Origin: Arthrobacter ramosus
Lineage (GTDB): Bacteria; Actinomycetota; Actinomycetes; Actinomycetales; Micrococcaceae
NCBI RefSeq assembly: GCF_039535095.1
Contig: NZ_BAAAWN010000001.1
Location: forward strand, 4,464,001 to 4,528,000
Length of the DNA stretch: 64,000 nt
Reading direction: 5' to 3'
The notes under the pieces: generated by a model
Told to the model about the DNA's origin: nothing
Databases searched by the model: none
What the model saw: only the letters and a program-made list of their open reading frames with translations
In this document: piece after piece, positions 25,729-34,219 of the stretch
How the letters are laid out: each line of letters begins with the position of its first letter
Position numbering within the stretch: the first letter of the stretch is position 1
Program-made: the position numbers and the translations under genes

Positions 25729-26649
25729 CTACCTCGCCATTCCGGCGAGAAGCTCGCGGTGCGTGGGCGGGTTGGCTCCCGGACGCCCCACGGTAATGGC
25801 TGCGGCCATGGAGGCGGTCTGCCCGATGCGTTCGAGAACCGTGGGCGCAAGCCCTTGGCTGCCGCGCAGCAGCAGCCCGAGGATCAGTGCCGACATGTAG
25901 GAATCGCCGGCGCCGATGGTGTCCGCCACCACCGATGTCACCGCGGGAACCGTCAGCTGGGTGTGCGGCGTCGCCATGAGGGAACCCTGGGCGCCCCGCG
26001 TGACGACGGCCAGGCCTGCACCGAGGCCCAGGATGTGCCTGGCAGTCTCTTCCAAGGACTTGCCGGGGTAGAGCCAGAACGCGTCGTCGTCGCTGAGCTT
26101 CACGACGCTGGTCAGCGGTACGAGCTCCTCGAAAATGCGGAGTGCCTCGCCGTGGCTGCCCAGGAGGTCGGTGCGGATGTTGGGGTCGTACGTGACGATG
26201 CACCCGCCCTGGGCCTGCTCCAGGAGGGTCCTGACGACGGCGGCGCCGGGCTCGAGGAACGTGGCGATCGAGCCCGTGTGGAGCACCTTCGGGGCGTAAG
26301 GGAGAGCGGCAGGAGCCAGCTTCCATTCGATGTCGAAGGTGTACTCGGCCGAACCGTCCGCGGCGATCTCCGCCGTCGCCGTCGCAGTCTTCGCAAGCGA
26401 TTGCGAGCCCGGCAGCACAACCACACCGGCGCTTGCCAGGTGCGCCGCGATGGACTCGCCCCGGGAATCACGCCCGACGGCGGTCAGCAGCCCGGCCTTC
26501 ACATCGAGCCGCCCAAGGCCGTAGGCGACGTTCGCAGGCGAGCCGCCGGGGTATTCGGTCTGACCTTTGGGCGAGTTCACGATGTCGATGAGGGCTTCGC
26601 CGACCACGACGACGTCGAGCGGCTCGGACGCAAGGGGCGAGTGGTTCAT
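25729..26649 (-). CDS. PfkB-family sugar kinase, probably fructokinase
   Basis: 306 residues. The PfkB fold is shown by V-V-V-G-E-A-L-I-D-I-V near the N-terminus, G-G-S-P-A-N-V-A-Y-G-L-G-R-L at about 40 and the signature D-T-I-G-A-G-D-S-Y-M-S-A with catalytic Asp249. The glycine-rich G-G-S-P-A-N-V-A form is the fructokinase subgroup. It probably phosphorylates a hexose such as fructose. The ATG at 26649 overlaps the stop of the LacI gene (ATGA) and has ACAGGA in front; the open frame upstream is inside that gene. Confidence 0.87.
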   Translation of the reverse strand: MNHSPLASEPLDVVVVGEALIDIVNSPKGQTEYPGGSPANVAYGLGRLDVKAGLLTAVGRDSRGESIAAHLASAGVVVLPGSQSLAKTATATAEIAADGSAEYTFDIEWKLAPAALPYAPKVLHTGSIATFLEPGAAVVRTLLEQAQGGCIVTYDPNIRTDLLGSHGEALRIFEELVPLTSVVKLSDDDAFWLYPGKSLEETARHILGLGAGLAVVTRGAQGSLMATPHTQLTVPAVTSVVADTIGAGDSYMSALILGLLLRGSQGLAPTVLERIGQTASMAAAITVGRPGANPPTHRELLAGMAR

Positions 26650-27731
26650 GCGTTTCCTGTTCCTTGGTTGGGGAGTTTCAGTGGCTGGTGGTTGGTTTTC
26701 AGTGGCGCCGCCACGGAATGGCGTTCGACGAGGGGACATTCAAAGTATTCGGTACTGCCGTCACGTTCCGCGCCGGCCAGCAGTAGTTCGATGGCGCGCC
26801 GGCCCATCTCAAGGAAGGGCAGTTCCAGCGTGGTCAGCCCGGGCCGCAAGTGCGGGGCGAGCGTTTCCTGGTTGTCGAAACCCACCAGCGACACATCGTG
26901 CGGGATGGACAGTCCGAGCTGGGCAAGCGCTTGGTAGGTACCCCAGGCGGTGCGGTCGTTGGCGCAGAAGATGGCGGTGGGTGGCTGCGGGCCGGTCATG
27001 AGTGCCAGGGCATTGCCGAAACCGCCGGACTCATGACCGTCGCCGATCCGATGGAGCCCGGGGTCGGGGTGGAGGCCGGCCTCCTTGAGGGCCCGGAGAT
27101 AGCCCGCATAGCGTCCGACGGCGGCGGGAAGTTCACCGTCCACCGCACCGATGTTGATCATCGCGATACGCCGGTGGCCTGCGTCCAGCAGCCGTTTGGT
27201 GGCGGTGTAGCCTCCCAGTTCCTCTTGCGGGGCGATGCTCGGAAAGCGCCCGGACCGGTCGCGCGAATTGAGCACGACGGCGGGCACCTCCGCCAGGACA
27301 TCCGGCACGTCAAGGATCCGGTGGTACATGGCGGCGTAGACCACTCCTGCCACCTTGTAGGACAGCATGGTCTCCAGCGAAGCGGCTTCGAGGGCCTTGT
27401 CCCCGCCCGTGTTGACGGTCAGGAGGAGCAGCCCGGCCTCCCAAGCCCGGGCTTGGGCGCCCTCGATGATCTTGCCGGCGAATGGCGCCGTGGCCACGAA
27501 GTCGCCGACGAAGCCGATCATGCCGGCCACGCCGTCGCGGAGCACTTTGGCGTGGGCGTTGGTCCGGTACCCCAGTTCGTGCGCGGCAGCATGGACCCTG
27601 CGCCGGGTTTCTTCCGAGAACCTGGTTCCCGCGGCGTCGTTGAGCACCAGGGAGACCGTGGCCTGGGAAACACCGGCAGCGGCAGCGACGTCGTTCATCG
27701 TCGTGCCGGAGCGGCTGCCGGGGCGGGTCAT
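26646..27731 (-). CDS. LacI-family transcriptional regulator
   Basis: 361 residues with the N-terminal helix-turn-helix (M-N-D-V-A-A-A-A-G-V-S-Q-A-T-V-S-L-V-L) and a sugar-binding core. It precedes and is translationally coupled to the fructokinase gene, so the pair probably answers to a fructose- or sucrose-type sugar. No clear LacI operator was found before its own start; a TATAAC on the minus strand at about 27816 could be its -10. Confidence 0.88.
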   Translation of the reverse strand: MTRPGSRSGTTMNDVAAAAGVSQATVSLVLNDAAGTRFSEETRRRVHAAAHELGYRTNAHAKVLRDGVAGMIGFVGDFVATAPFAGKIIEGAQARAWEAGLLLLTVNTGGDKALEAASLETMLSYKVAGVVYAAMYHRILDVPDVLAEVPAVVLNSRDRSGRFPSIAPQEELGGYTATKRLLDAGHRRIAMINIGAVDGELPAAVGRYAGYLRALKEAGLHPDPGLHRIGDGHESGGFGNALALMTGPQPPTAIFCANDRTAWGTYQALAQLGLSIPHDVSLVGFDNQETLAPHLRPGLTTLELPFLEMGRRAIELLLAGAERDGSTEYFECPLVERHSVAAPLKTNHQPLKLPNQGTGNA

Positions 27732-27892
27732 GGGCTGGCCTGTCTGTTGGGTGCGCTAGGTGCACTTGTCGCAGGATCCGCACGACTGGCTTGGCTTAAC
27801 CTGGGACTGGGTTATACGAATTACCAGCCCGGAAAACTGTAGCTGTCATCACATCCGGCGTCAACGACCGGGCCGCGGACTAGAGTCAGAAC

Positions 27893-28399
27893 ATGCCCGC
27901 GAATTTACCTCCCGGCCTGCCGATCGTTCCCGACGGTGATTCCCCTGGCGGCCAGCGCATTTCCTCCCGACTCCCTGGTACCAGCAGTGGGGTTGGCACT
28001 GGCGCCGCGGCCGCGCAGTTCAACACCGTTCCATTCGAGATGTCGCCGGAAGACTTCGAGGCGGCCGTCAGCGATGCCTTGCTCCTGATACCGGACAAAG
28101 CAGCCCGGGCCATGGACAACGTGGCTATCTTCATCGAGGACGACTACATCCCGCAGCCTGGAGACGAGCCGGACACCGTGCTCCTGGGCCTGTATGAGGG
28201 GGTGCCGCTGACGGAACGGGACTCTTGGTGGGATGCCGGTTCCCTCCCTGACAGGATCACCATTTTCCGACAGCCGATCCTGGATATCTGCGGATCCCGC
28301 CAGGAGGTAATCGACGAGGTGGCCATCACCGTGATCCATGAGATCGCCCACCACTTCGGCATCGGCGACGACCGCTTGCACGAGCTCGGCTGGGGATAG
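27893..28399 (+). CDS. Zincin-like metallopeptidase family protein
   Basis: 168 residues. The N-terminal 45 residues are disordered and rich in proline, glycine and serine. The folded part has P-E-D-F-E-A-A-V-S-D-A-L and ends with a zinc-binding H-E-I-A-H-H (149-154) and a nearby acidic residue, as in the small actinobacterial metallopeptidase family once called DUF1025. Proteolysis is not proven for this family. The ATG sits six bases behind a -10-like TAGAGT (27881-27886), which suggests a leaderless mRNA. Confidence 0.8.
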   Translation: MPANLPPGLPIVPDGDSPGGQRISSRLPGTSSGVGTGAAAAQFNTVPFEMSPEDFEAAVSDALLLIPDKAARAMDNVAIFIEDDYIPQPGDEPDTVLLGLYEGVPLTERDSWWDAGSLPDRITIFRQPILDICGSRQEVIDEVAITVIHEIAHHFGIGDDRLHELGWG

Positions 28400-28409
28400 G
28401 CGCCGGGAT

Positions 28410-28465
28410 CGTGGGTGCCGGCCGCACGCTGCGTTCCGGAACGCAGCTCCCGGACCACACCCACG
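28410..28465. repeat. 56-bp palindromic repeat, copy A
   Basis: Centre GCTGCGTTCCGGAACGCAGC is a perfect 20-bp palindrome; outer eight bases CGTGGGTG/CACCCACG also pair. The copy at 56930-56985 has the same length and outline. It lies between convergent genes and could end both transcripts. Confidence 0.75.
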
Positions 28466-28472
28466 GTTTCGG

Positions 28473-31226
28473 CTAGATAGCCACCGTCCCCGCGGCGCCA
28501 TCCACCGTGATCGTATGGCCTGAACTGATCCGGGACGTGGCATCCGGGACGCCCACGATTGCCGGAATCCCGTACTCACGGGCCACGACGGCGCCATGTG
28601 AGTTGGGCCCGCCCATCTCCATCACGAGTCCCCCGGCAGTCAGGAAGAGGGGCGTCCAGCCGGGATCCGTGGAGGGCGCCACCAGGATTTCTCCGGGTTC
28701 GAGATGCGCGCCCACCGGATCCATGATCACCCTGGCCACTGCCGTCACCGTTCCCGCCGAAGCCGGGGTCCCCAGCAGCATGCCGTCCGGCAGTGCGCCG
28801 CCCGACGCGGGTCGTCCATTCCCGCTGTTCAGGAAACCGGCGGGCAGGGCTTCCGGCTCGGTGCCGTCGGAGAGCAGTACGCGTGGCACGTGCCGGCGCT
28901 TGAGTTCAAGCTCGTAGGCCTCGCGCCGCTGGGCCACCAGATCGTGGAGATCCTTGCCGTCCAAGCCGTGGCGGGCGTCCTTGAAATCCAGGAAGAAGAC
29001 GTCGCCGGCGTCATCGATGACTCCCGCTTCCGCCAAGGTCTCCCCCACTTCCGAAAGCCGGGCGCGGACCGCGGCGAAGCCATGCACGAGGTGGTACTTC
29101 GGAAGCTCACGGAGTCCCGCAAACATGCGTGTCCGCTCAAGGGCCATTTTCACGATCCTCGCGTGCAACGGACTCTTGGACCGCGCACGGGCCACCAGTA
29201 CGGCGAGCTGTTCCTCGGCGTCGTGGGCAGCTTTTTCGAACTGTTTGTCCGGCGCCAGTCGGGGATCGTCGAGGCGAAGGTAGTTGACCAGGACTCCGAT
29301 GATGTGGGTGGGGTCGTCGGACCAGCGGGGCATGCCCAGGTCGATTTCCGCGATGGCCCGGTGGCCGTAGTCGCGCAGGAACGAGGCCAACCCCGCCTGC
29401 GCGACTGCGGGCAGGCCGCCGTCGCGGTAGCTCTCCGCGAGGACCGCGGGCTCGCCGCCGGTAAAGGCCTCCGCGGAAGCGGGATCTTCGCGGATGCTTG
29501 TTGAGAGCCGCCACAGAGCAAGGTCCATTTCAGTGGTGACGTTGTTGGGCAGGCCGCGGATGATGGTTTGGAGCTCGCCCCAGGAGGCTTGTTCGCCAAG
29601 TATTTTCCGGACCAACCCGATCATCCCGAAGCCGAGCGCTACCGGTGGCAGGATATTGGGCAGTATGGGGAACAATCCCTCGCGAAGTATCCGCTCGGCC
29701 TGGTCCAGCTTTTCGCGGGGAGTGGCATCGGCGGGGACTTCATTCATGGCCTTCAGTTTCTCGCCTAGCCGTTCCACGTTTTCAAGGGCAACGTCCGGCC
29801 GAAAGAGGGCGCGCAGCAGGATCTCCGGAAGGCGGAAGCGGAGCACGATCGGGGCAACGTGCCTGAGCAGTTTGAAGGGCGTCTTGCTCGTGACGGCGAA
29901 ACGAGGGTCCTCGAACAGGCCGCGCACAATGGCCGCCGAACGTGCTTCCATGACGTCGAAGATCCTGGGCACGATGGCCCGCCCGGCCTTGCTTCGGAAC
30001 ATCGAAGTGAGGTCAAAATAGATCCGTTGCCCCGCCTCGTAGTAGGGCGAAGGCCCGTCCCGCGGTTCGGGAACCCGGAATCCCGCCGCGTCGGCTACCG
30101 AGGACCCCATGAGCCTGATGCCCGCGAGGCCCATGGGAGTCAGGGGACGGGTGAGTCCTTGGGCGAGGCTGAAGCAAAGGTACGCGTGCGGACCGGGGAC
30201 CGCGGGTTGGCGGGTCATTTGCGGGTAGAGCGTGGTGATGGGGCGGGCTTGGGTGAGCCACAGTTTGCCGTCGCCATCGATGGCCCATTCGGTGTCCTGC
30301 GGTGCTCCGTAGTGCTCCTCGACGCGCTGGCCGAGGACAGCGAGCGCCCTGATCTGGGAGTCGGCAAGGCAGGCATCCCCGGCCGCTCCGTCTTCTGCCT
30401 GCGCCGCCGCGTCGAGCCTTTCGGTTCCGCCGCCGGGAATGGAGCGAATCACCAGCTTCCGGTCGCCGATCCGTCGTTCCGTGATCCTCCCGGTGAGGGA
30501 ATCCACCACAAAGTGGTCCGGATTCACCCCGCCCGAGACCACGGCCTCACCGAGCCCGGGATTGGCGTCGATGACCACCTCGCGGCGCCGCCCGGTCACC
30601 GGATTGGCGGTGAACAACACTCCTGCGGTCTCAGCATCCACCATCCGTTGGACGACGACGGCGAGCGTCACCGTGGCGTGGTCGATCCCGTTGCTTGCCC
30701 GGTAGCTGACCGCCCGGTCGGTCCACAGGGAGGCCCAGCACTTCCGGACGGCCTGCAGCACGGCGTCGGCCCCGAGGACGTTCAGGTAGGTGTCCTGCTG
30801 GCCGGCGAAACTCGCAAAGGGCAGGTCCTCGGCAGTGGCAGAGGACCTGACGGCCACCGGGACTTCCGGGCCCAGCGCGGAGTAGGCCGAGCGAACGGCG
30901 TCTTCGATGTCTGCAGGGATGCCGGCGTCGAGCACCGCTTCCCTGGCGCGGGCCGCGAGGGAAGCGAGGCCCTTAAGGTCGCCGGCTTCCACGGCCTCAA
31001 GGCCACGGAGAATGTCCGGGAGCGCCGACTCGGGGCTTCCATCGGGCTGTAGCGCGCGCCGGTAAGCCTCGGTGGTCAGGCAAAACCCGGGCGGGACTGG
31101 AAGTCCCGCCCAGATCAGTTCGCCGAGATTGGCCGCCTTGCCGCCGACCTCTGGAAGCATGGTTGCCCGGATCCGGCGCAGCTCGACGATCAAGCGCGAT
31201 GCGTCCCCGGGCTGTGCGTGCTCCAC
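28473..31226 (-). CDS. PEP-synthase-like phosphotransferase, rifampicin phosphotransferase type
   Basis: 917 residues in three parts: an N-terminal ATP-grasp domain (1 to about 330; V-G-G-K-A-A-N-L-G-E-L, V-A-V-R-S-S-A-T-A-E-D-L-P, T-Q-A-R-P-I-T-T-L), a helical middle of about 450 residues and a C-terminal phosphohistidine domain with S-H-G-A-V-V-A-R-E-Y-G (His877). The H-G-A-V-V-A-R-E-Y-G motif and layout match rifampicin phosphotransferases more than PEP synthases, which read C-H-A-A-I-I-A-R-E. If so it would transfer the beta-phosphate of ATP to rifamycins. The rifampicin-associated element of known rph promoters is not seen upstream. Starts at a GTG, 42 bases behind the stress-protein gene; a start inside the first 25 residues is possible. 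Confidence 0.75.
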   Translation of the reverse strand: MEHAQPGDASRLIVELRRIRATMLPEVGGKAANLGELIWAGLPVPPGFCLTTEAYRRALQPDGSPESALPDILRGLEAVEAGDLKGLASLAARAREAVLDAGIPADIEDAVRSAYSALGPEVPVAVRSSATAEDLPFASFAGQQDTYLNVLGADAVLQAVRKCWASLWTDRAVSYRASNGIDHATVTLAVVVQRMVDAETAGVLFTANPVTGRRREVVIDANPGLGEAVVSGGVNPDHFVVDSLTGRITERRIGDRKLVIRSIPGGGTERLDAAAQAEDGAAGDACLADSQIRALAVLGQRVEEHYGAPQDTEWAIDGDGKLWLTQARPITTLYPQMTRQPAVPGPHAYLCFSLAQGLTRPLTPMGLAGIRLMGSSVADAAGFRVPEPRDGPSPYYEAGQRIYFDLTSMFRSKAGRAIVPRIFDVMEARSAAIVRGLFEDPRFAVTSKTPFKLLRHVAPIVLRFRLPEILLRALFRPDVALENVERLGEKLKAMNEVPADATPREKLDQAERILREGLFPILPNILPPVALGFGMIGLVRKILGEQASWGELQTIIRGLPNNVTTEMDLALWRLSTSIREDPASAEAFTGGEPAVLAESYRDGGLPAVAQAGLASFLRDYGHRAIAEIDLGMPRWSDDPTHIIGVLVNYLRLDDPRLAPDKQFEKAAHDAEEQLAVLVARARSKSPLHARIVKMALERTRMFAGLRELPKYHLVHGFAAVRARLSEVGETLAEAGVIDDAGDVFFLDFKDARHGLDGKDLHDLVAQRREAYELELKRRHVPRVLLSDGTEPEALPAGFLNSGNGRPASGGALPDGMLLGTPASAGTVTAVARVIMDPVGAHLEPGEILVAPSTDPGWTPLFLTAGGLVMEMGGPNSHGAVVAREYGIPAIVGVPDATSRISSGHTITVDGAAGTVAI

Positions 31227-31268
31227 CGTTGCCGTCCGCCTGCGTCCACCGGTCCTTGGGTTTGCCTG

Positions 31269-32318
31269 TTAGGCGGCGAGCATCGGACCGAAGTTGACGC
31301 GGTCCGCCAGCCTGGGATCCTCGCGGTCGGGAACAACCAGCATGGGCCCTTTGGCATGGTGCAGGACGCCATCCGACGTCGATCCGAGGAGCATTCCTGC
31401 GAAGCCTCCCCGCCCACGCGTGCCCAGCACCACGAGTTCGACGCTGCGGCTCACTTCCACGAGAACTTCCACGGGCGAACCATCAAGCAGTTGCGTTTCC
31501 GCTGGAAGCTTGGGGAAGTGGCTCTTGAGCCACGCCAGGCCTGCGTCGAGCTGAACCCTGATGTCCTTGAAGAGTGCCTCCCGGTCCAGTGGTGCCGGAA
31601 CCCACGCCAGGGAACCGCTGTACTCGGGTACGGCGCAGATGACGCGCAGCTTGGCGCCCATGCGTTGGGCCTGCTCTGCGGCTTCCAGGACGGCAACGCG
31701 GGCCTGTTCAGAGCCGTCCACGCCGACTGCGACCACGTTCTCGATCACGCGGGAGCCAACCTTCGCGCGCTCGGCCTTGATGTGCTTGTCCTCTGTGGTT
31801 TCACCCAATCGGTCCGCGCAGAAGAGCGGGACTGTCACGGTGGGGCACTTGGAGTGCGCGGGCAGGGCACTGCTCACGGAGCCCAGGAGCCTGCCTACAA
31901 AGCCGCCGCGTCCCCGGGTGCCGAAGACCAGGAGCTCGGCCGTTTCGGACAGATCAAGCAGCACGCCGGAGGCATCTCCGTTCTCCACCGATCCATCGAC
32001 GTCGATGGCGTAGCCGGAGACCTTCTCAAGGGCCTGCTTGACGATTGCCTCGGCGCCGTCCCGGATAACGGAGTCATCCACTGTTGCGTAGCCGCCGTCC
32101 AGGCCGGAAGCCGCGAAGATGGGCACGGAGTAGGCCGTGACTACATGCAGGGGAAGCTGCCTGCGTTCAGCCTCGCGGGCGGCCCAAATGAGGGCGCATT
32201 GGCCGTGTTCGCTGCCGTCAACGCCAACCACAATTCCGCCCGGGGCAATGGATGGTTCCTCTGCGTTGCCTTCGGTCTCTGGTCGATGGCTCTCAGAGTG
32301 TTTGCCGTGCTGGTCCAT
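31269..32318 (-). CDS. Universal stress protein with two USP domains
   Basis: 349 residues, two UspA domains (about 26-165 and 190-335). Each ends with the ATP-binding G-T-R-G-R-G-G-F-[VA]-G-[RM]-L-L-G-S loop. Such tandem USPs in actinobacteria are ATP-binding stress or hypoxia regulators. The start at 32318 is chosen for its GAGGAGG; the frame stays open for 115 more codons with no other evidence of coding. Probably co-transcribed with the phosphotransferase gene. Confidence 0.9.
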   Translation of the reverse strand: MDQHGKHSESHRPETEGNAEEPSIAPGGIVVGVDGSEHGQCALIWAAREAERRQLPLHVVTAYSVPIFAASGLDGGYATVDDSVIRDGAEAIVKQALEKVSGYAIDVDGSVENGDASGVLLDLSETAELLVFGTRGRGGFVGRLLGSVSSALPAHSKCPTVTVPLFCADRLGETTEDKHIKAERAKVGSRVIENVVAVGVDGSEQARVAVLEAAEQAQRMGAKLRVICAVPEYSGSLAWVPAPLDREALFKDIRVQLDAGLAWLKSHFPKLPAETQLLDGSPVEVLVEVSRSVELVVLGTRGRGGFAGMLLGSTSDGVLHHAKGPMLVVPDREDPRLADRVNFGPMLAA

Positions 32319-32708
32319 GGGGCCTGCCTCCTCGCACTGCTGGCTGATGTTGCGGCTATTCTGCCAGAGGCCGCGCCCACAACGTGTTTCTCGCTTGACT
32401 GCCGTGAGTTGCGGTCTCCAATGCTCACTATTCTCGTTTGCAAGGGCCGAATCAAGCCGGAAGAAGCGTATGTGGAAACCCGCCGGAGGGCGTGGAAATC
32501 TGCCGAATCGGGGCGCGAAAAACGCATCGGCGGACATGCCGGTCCCGGGGCTATCCACCACGCGATTTCTTCTGTAATGTTCGAGGCACTGGTGACCGGG
32601 GATCGTGTTTTTCAACACATCAACGGCCATCATTAGCGACCGCTTTGGGGACTCGGACGCCACCCCGGTGTTGCCTTCGGCAACGCACCTTCAAAGAGGA
32701 GCCAAGCT
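32319..32708. other. Gene-free divergent region
   Basis: 390 bases between the universal stress gene and the FAD-like gene. No coding sequence with support. It contains a short hairpin closed by a UUCG tetraloop (about 32671-32682), just before the ribosome-binding site of the plus-strand gene. Clear promoters were not recognised. Confidence 0.5.
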
Positions 32709-33437
32709 GTGTCAACCATGCCTGCTGCGAGTACGGAACGCACCACCACCGTGGTCATCGGTGCCGGCATGCCCGGCCTGGCCGTGGCCAGCGAACTCAG
32801 CCGGTACGGCGTAGACGCGATCGTGGTGGACGGAATGTATGTCCCCGCCCCTTTGCAGCCGCTCAATACCGGCATCCTGCAGCGCTGTGACGCCGCGGAC
32901 GCCGCGTGCCTCCAGGAGCGCAGCGAAATCCTGCGGCACCTGCGCAATTACGCAGCCAGTCACGGCCTCGATGTGCGAAGCACCACACGGGCCGTCCGCC
33001 TTGATCGCCTGGACGAAGCTGCCGTGGGGACCGTGATTTCCGGATCGGTGGTTTCCGGCTCCGAGCTTTCCAACCCAGTCGGACCAGATCTGGCAGCGCC
33101 CGGCGTGGCATCCTCGGGGGTGGCCTCGTACCAGTGGGCCGTGCACACCGCCAACGGAGTTCTCTTGGCCGACCACGTCGTTGTCACCCGCTGTGGACAG
33201 AGCCAGTTGCGGCGGATGCTTGCCGAGCTCGGCATCGCAATCGGCCAGAACCTCGTCGCAGCCATGCGCGCGATTGGAATGTACCTGGTTGGCGTCGGCG
33301 AACTTGCCACGCCCACCCCGAAGGAAGTCCTGCGCCAAGCCAAGGTGGTGGGCCAGGCGATTTCCGCCAAGGTCTACCCGGACAGCGTCCATGGTGCCCT
33401 CACCGGCACCTTTGCAGCAGTTCCTGCCTCGGCCTAG
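32709..33437 (+). CDS. Short FAD/NAD-binding oxidoreductase-like protein
   Basis: 242 residues. Starts with a dinucleotide-binding fold T-V-V-I-G-A-G-M-P-G-L-A-V-A-S-E-L at about 14-30. The end has G-M-Y-L-V-G-V-G-E and A-T-P-T-P-K-E-V-L-R-Q-A, like the FAD-binding exit of pyridine-nucleotide-disulphide oxidoreductases, but the NAD domain and any redox cysteine pair are missing; normal relatives have 300-450 residues. It may be a reduced flavoprotein or an internally deleted remnant. The GTG start has GAGGAG in front, and the frame is intact. Confidence 0.6.
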   Translation: MSTMPAASTERTTTVVIGAGMPGLAVASELSRYGVDAIVVDGMYVPAPLQPLNTGILQRCDAADAACLQERSEILRHLRNYAASHGLDVRSTTRAVRLDRLDEAAVGTVISGSVVSGSELSNPVGPDLAAPGVASSGVASYQWAVHTANGVLLADHVVVTRCGQSQLRRMLAELGIAIGQNLVAAMRAIGMYLVGVGELATPTPKEVLRQAKVVGQAISAKVYPDSVHGALTGTFAAVPASA

Positions 33438-33457
33438 AACCAGTTTGGACGGACTTC

Positions 33458-34105
33458 CTACGAGTCCTCGGGGTCCTCGTCATCCCCGGAATCGTCAGAA
33501 TCGCCGGAATCCCCGACTGCCAGCCTGCGTCGTGCGGTGACACCCAGGAAGACCAGCAGGCCCGCAGCCACCACCGCGAAGACCACAATGCTCCAGGGGA
33601 ACGGCTGGGATGCATCGGGCACTTTTTCCGGCGTCGCGGTCGAACCCGGCGCGGCGGTGCCGGCGGTGGGTACCTCCACGGAAGGTGCGGTGCCCGCGGA
33701 GCCGCTGCCCGCCGTCGTACTTCCTGCTTTCGCGGTGAACGTGAAGGTGCCTTCGATGGGGTGCGAATCCGAACTGACAACTCGCCAGATGACAGTGAAG
33801 GCGCCGGCAGGTGCGCCAGGCCGCAGTTTCTGCGACACCACGGCGTCCACAATCTCGACGGAACCATCTGCCCAGTTCTGGCCTGAGGCGTCGTTCACCC
33901 GGATCTGTGAGCCGAGCAGAAGCGGCCGGTTGTTGAACGTGATGGACACGGAGTCCGGGACGCTGGCAACGGTTGAGCCGTTGGCCGGTGACGTTGACTC
34001 GGCGACGTCGTGCGCGAAGGCGGGTGCCGCTGAGAACAGGGCGGCAGAGAAAAGAACCGCTGTGAAAGCGACGACGACGGCCAGCAGCTGGCGGATAGGG
34101 CGCAT
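33458..34105 (-). CDS. CopC-domain copper-binding protein
   Basis: 215 residues. Sec signal peptide of 31 residues ending A-F-A, so that the mature protein starts with His32, as is needed for Cu(II) binding by CopC. The CopC domain (32 to about 130) contains H-D-V-A-E-S-T-S-P-A-N-G-S-T and S-D-S-H-P-I-E-G-T-F-T-F. A threonine/proline linker, a membrane helix (about 168-190) and an acidic Asp/Ser tail follow. It binds copper outside the membrane. No CopD gene is adjacent. Convergent with the FAD-like gene, 20 bases apart. Confidence 0.88.
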   Translation of the reverse strand: MRPIRQLLAVVVAFTAVLFSAALFSAAPAFAHDVAESTSPANGSTVASVPDSVSITFNNRPLLLGSQIRVNDASGQNWADGSVEIVDAVVSQKLRPGAPAGAFTVIWRVVSSDSHPIEGTFTFTAKAGSTTAGSGSAGTAPSVEVPTAGTAAPGSTATPEKVPDASQPFPWSIVVFAVVAAGLLVFLGVTARRRLAVGDSGDSDDSGDDEDPEDS

Positions 34106-34219
34106 GAGCGAATGACTCCCTTGGTGTTGGATTCCTTACAGACTAGGCGAATTCGCGGGAGGGCCTAAGCCGCGGGCATAGGATTTGAGAGCACACTTCC
34201 CCGATCCCCGGAGACTTCC

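Noticed and set aside
31227..31268. Search for a rifampicin-associated element before the phosphotransferase gene
   Set aside because: No inverted repeat resembling the known element is present in the 42-bp gap or just upstream.
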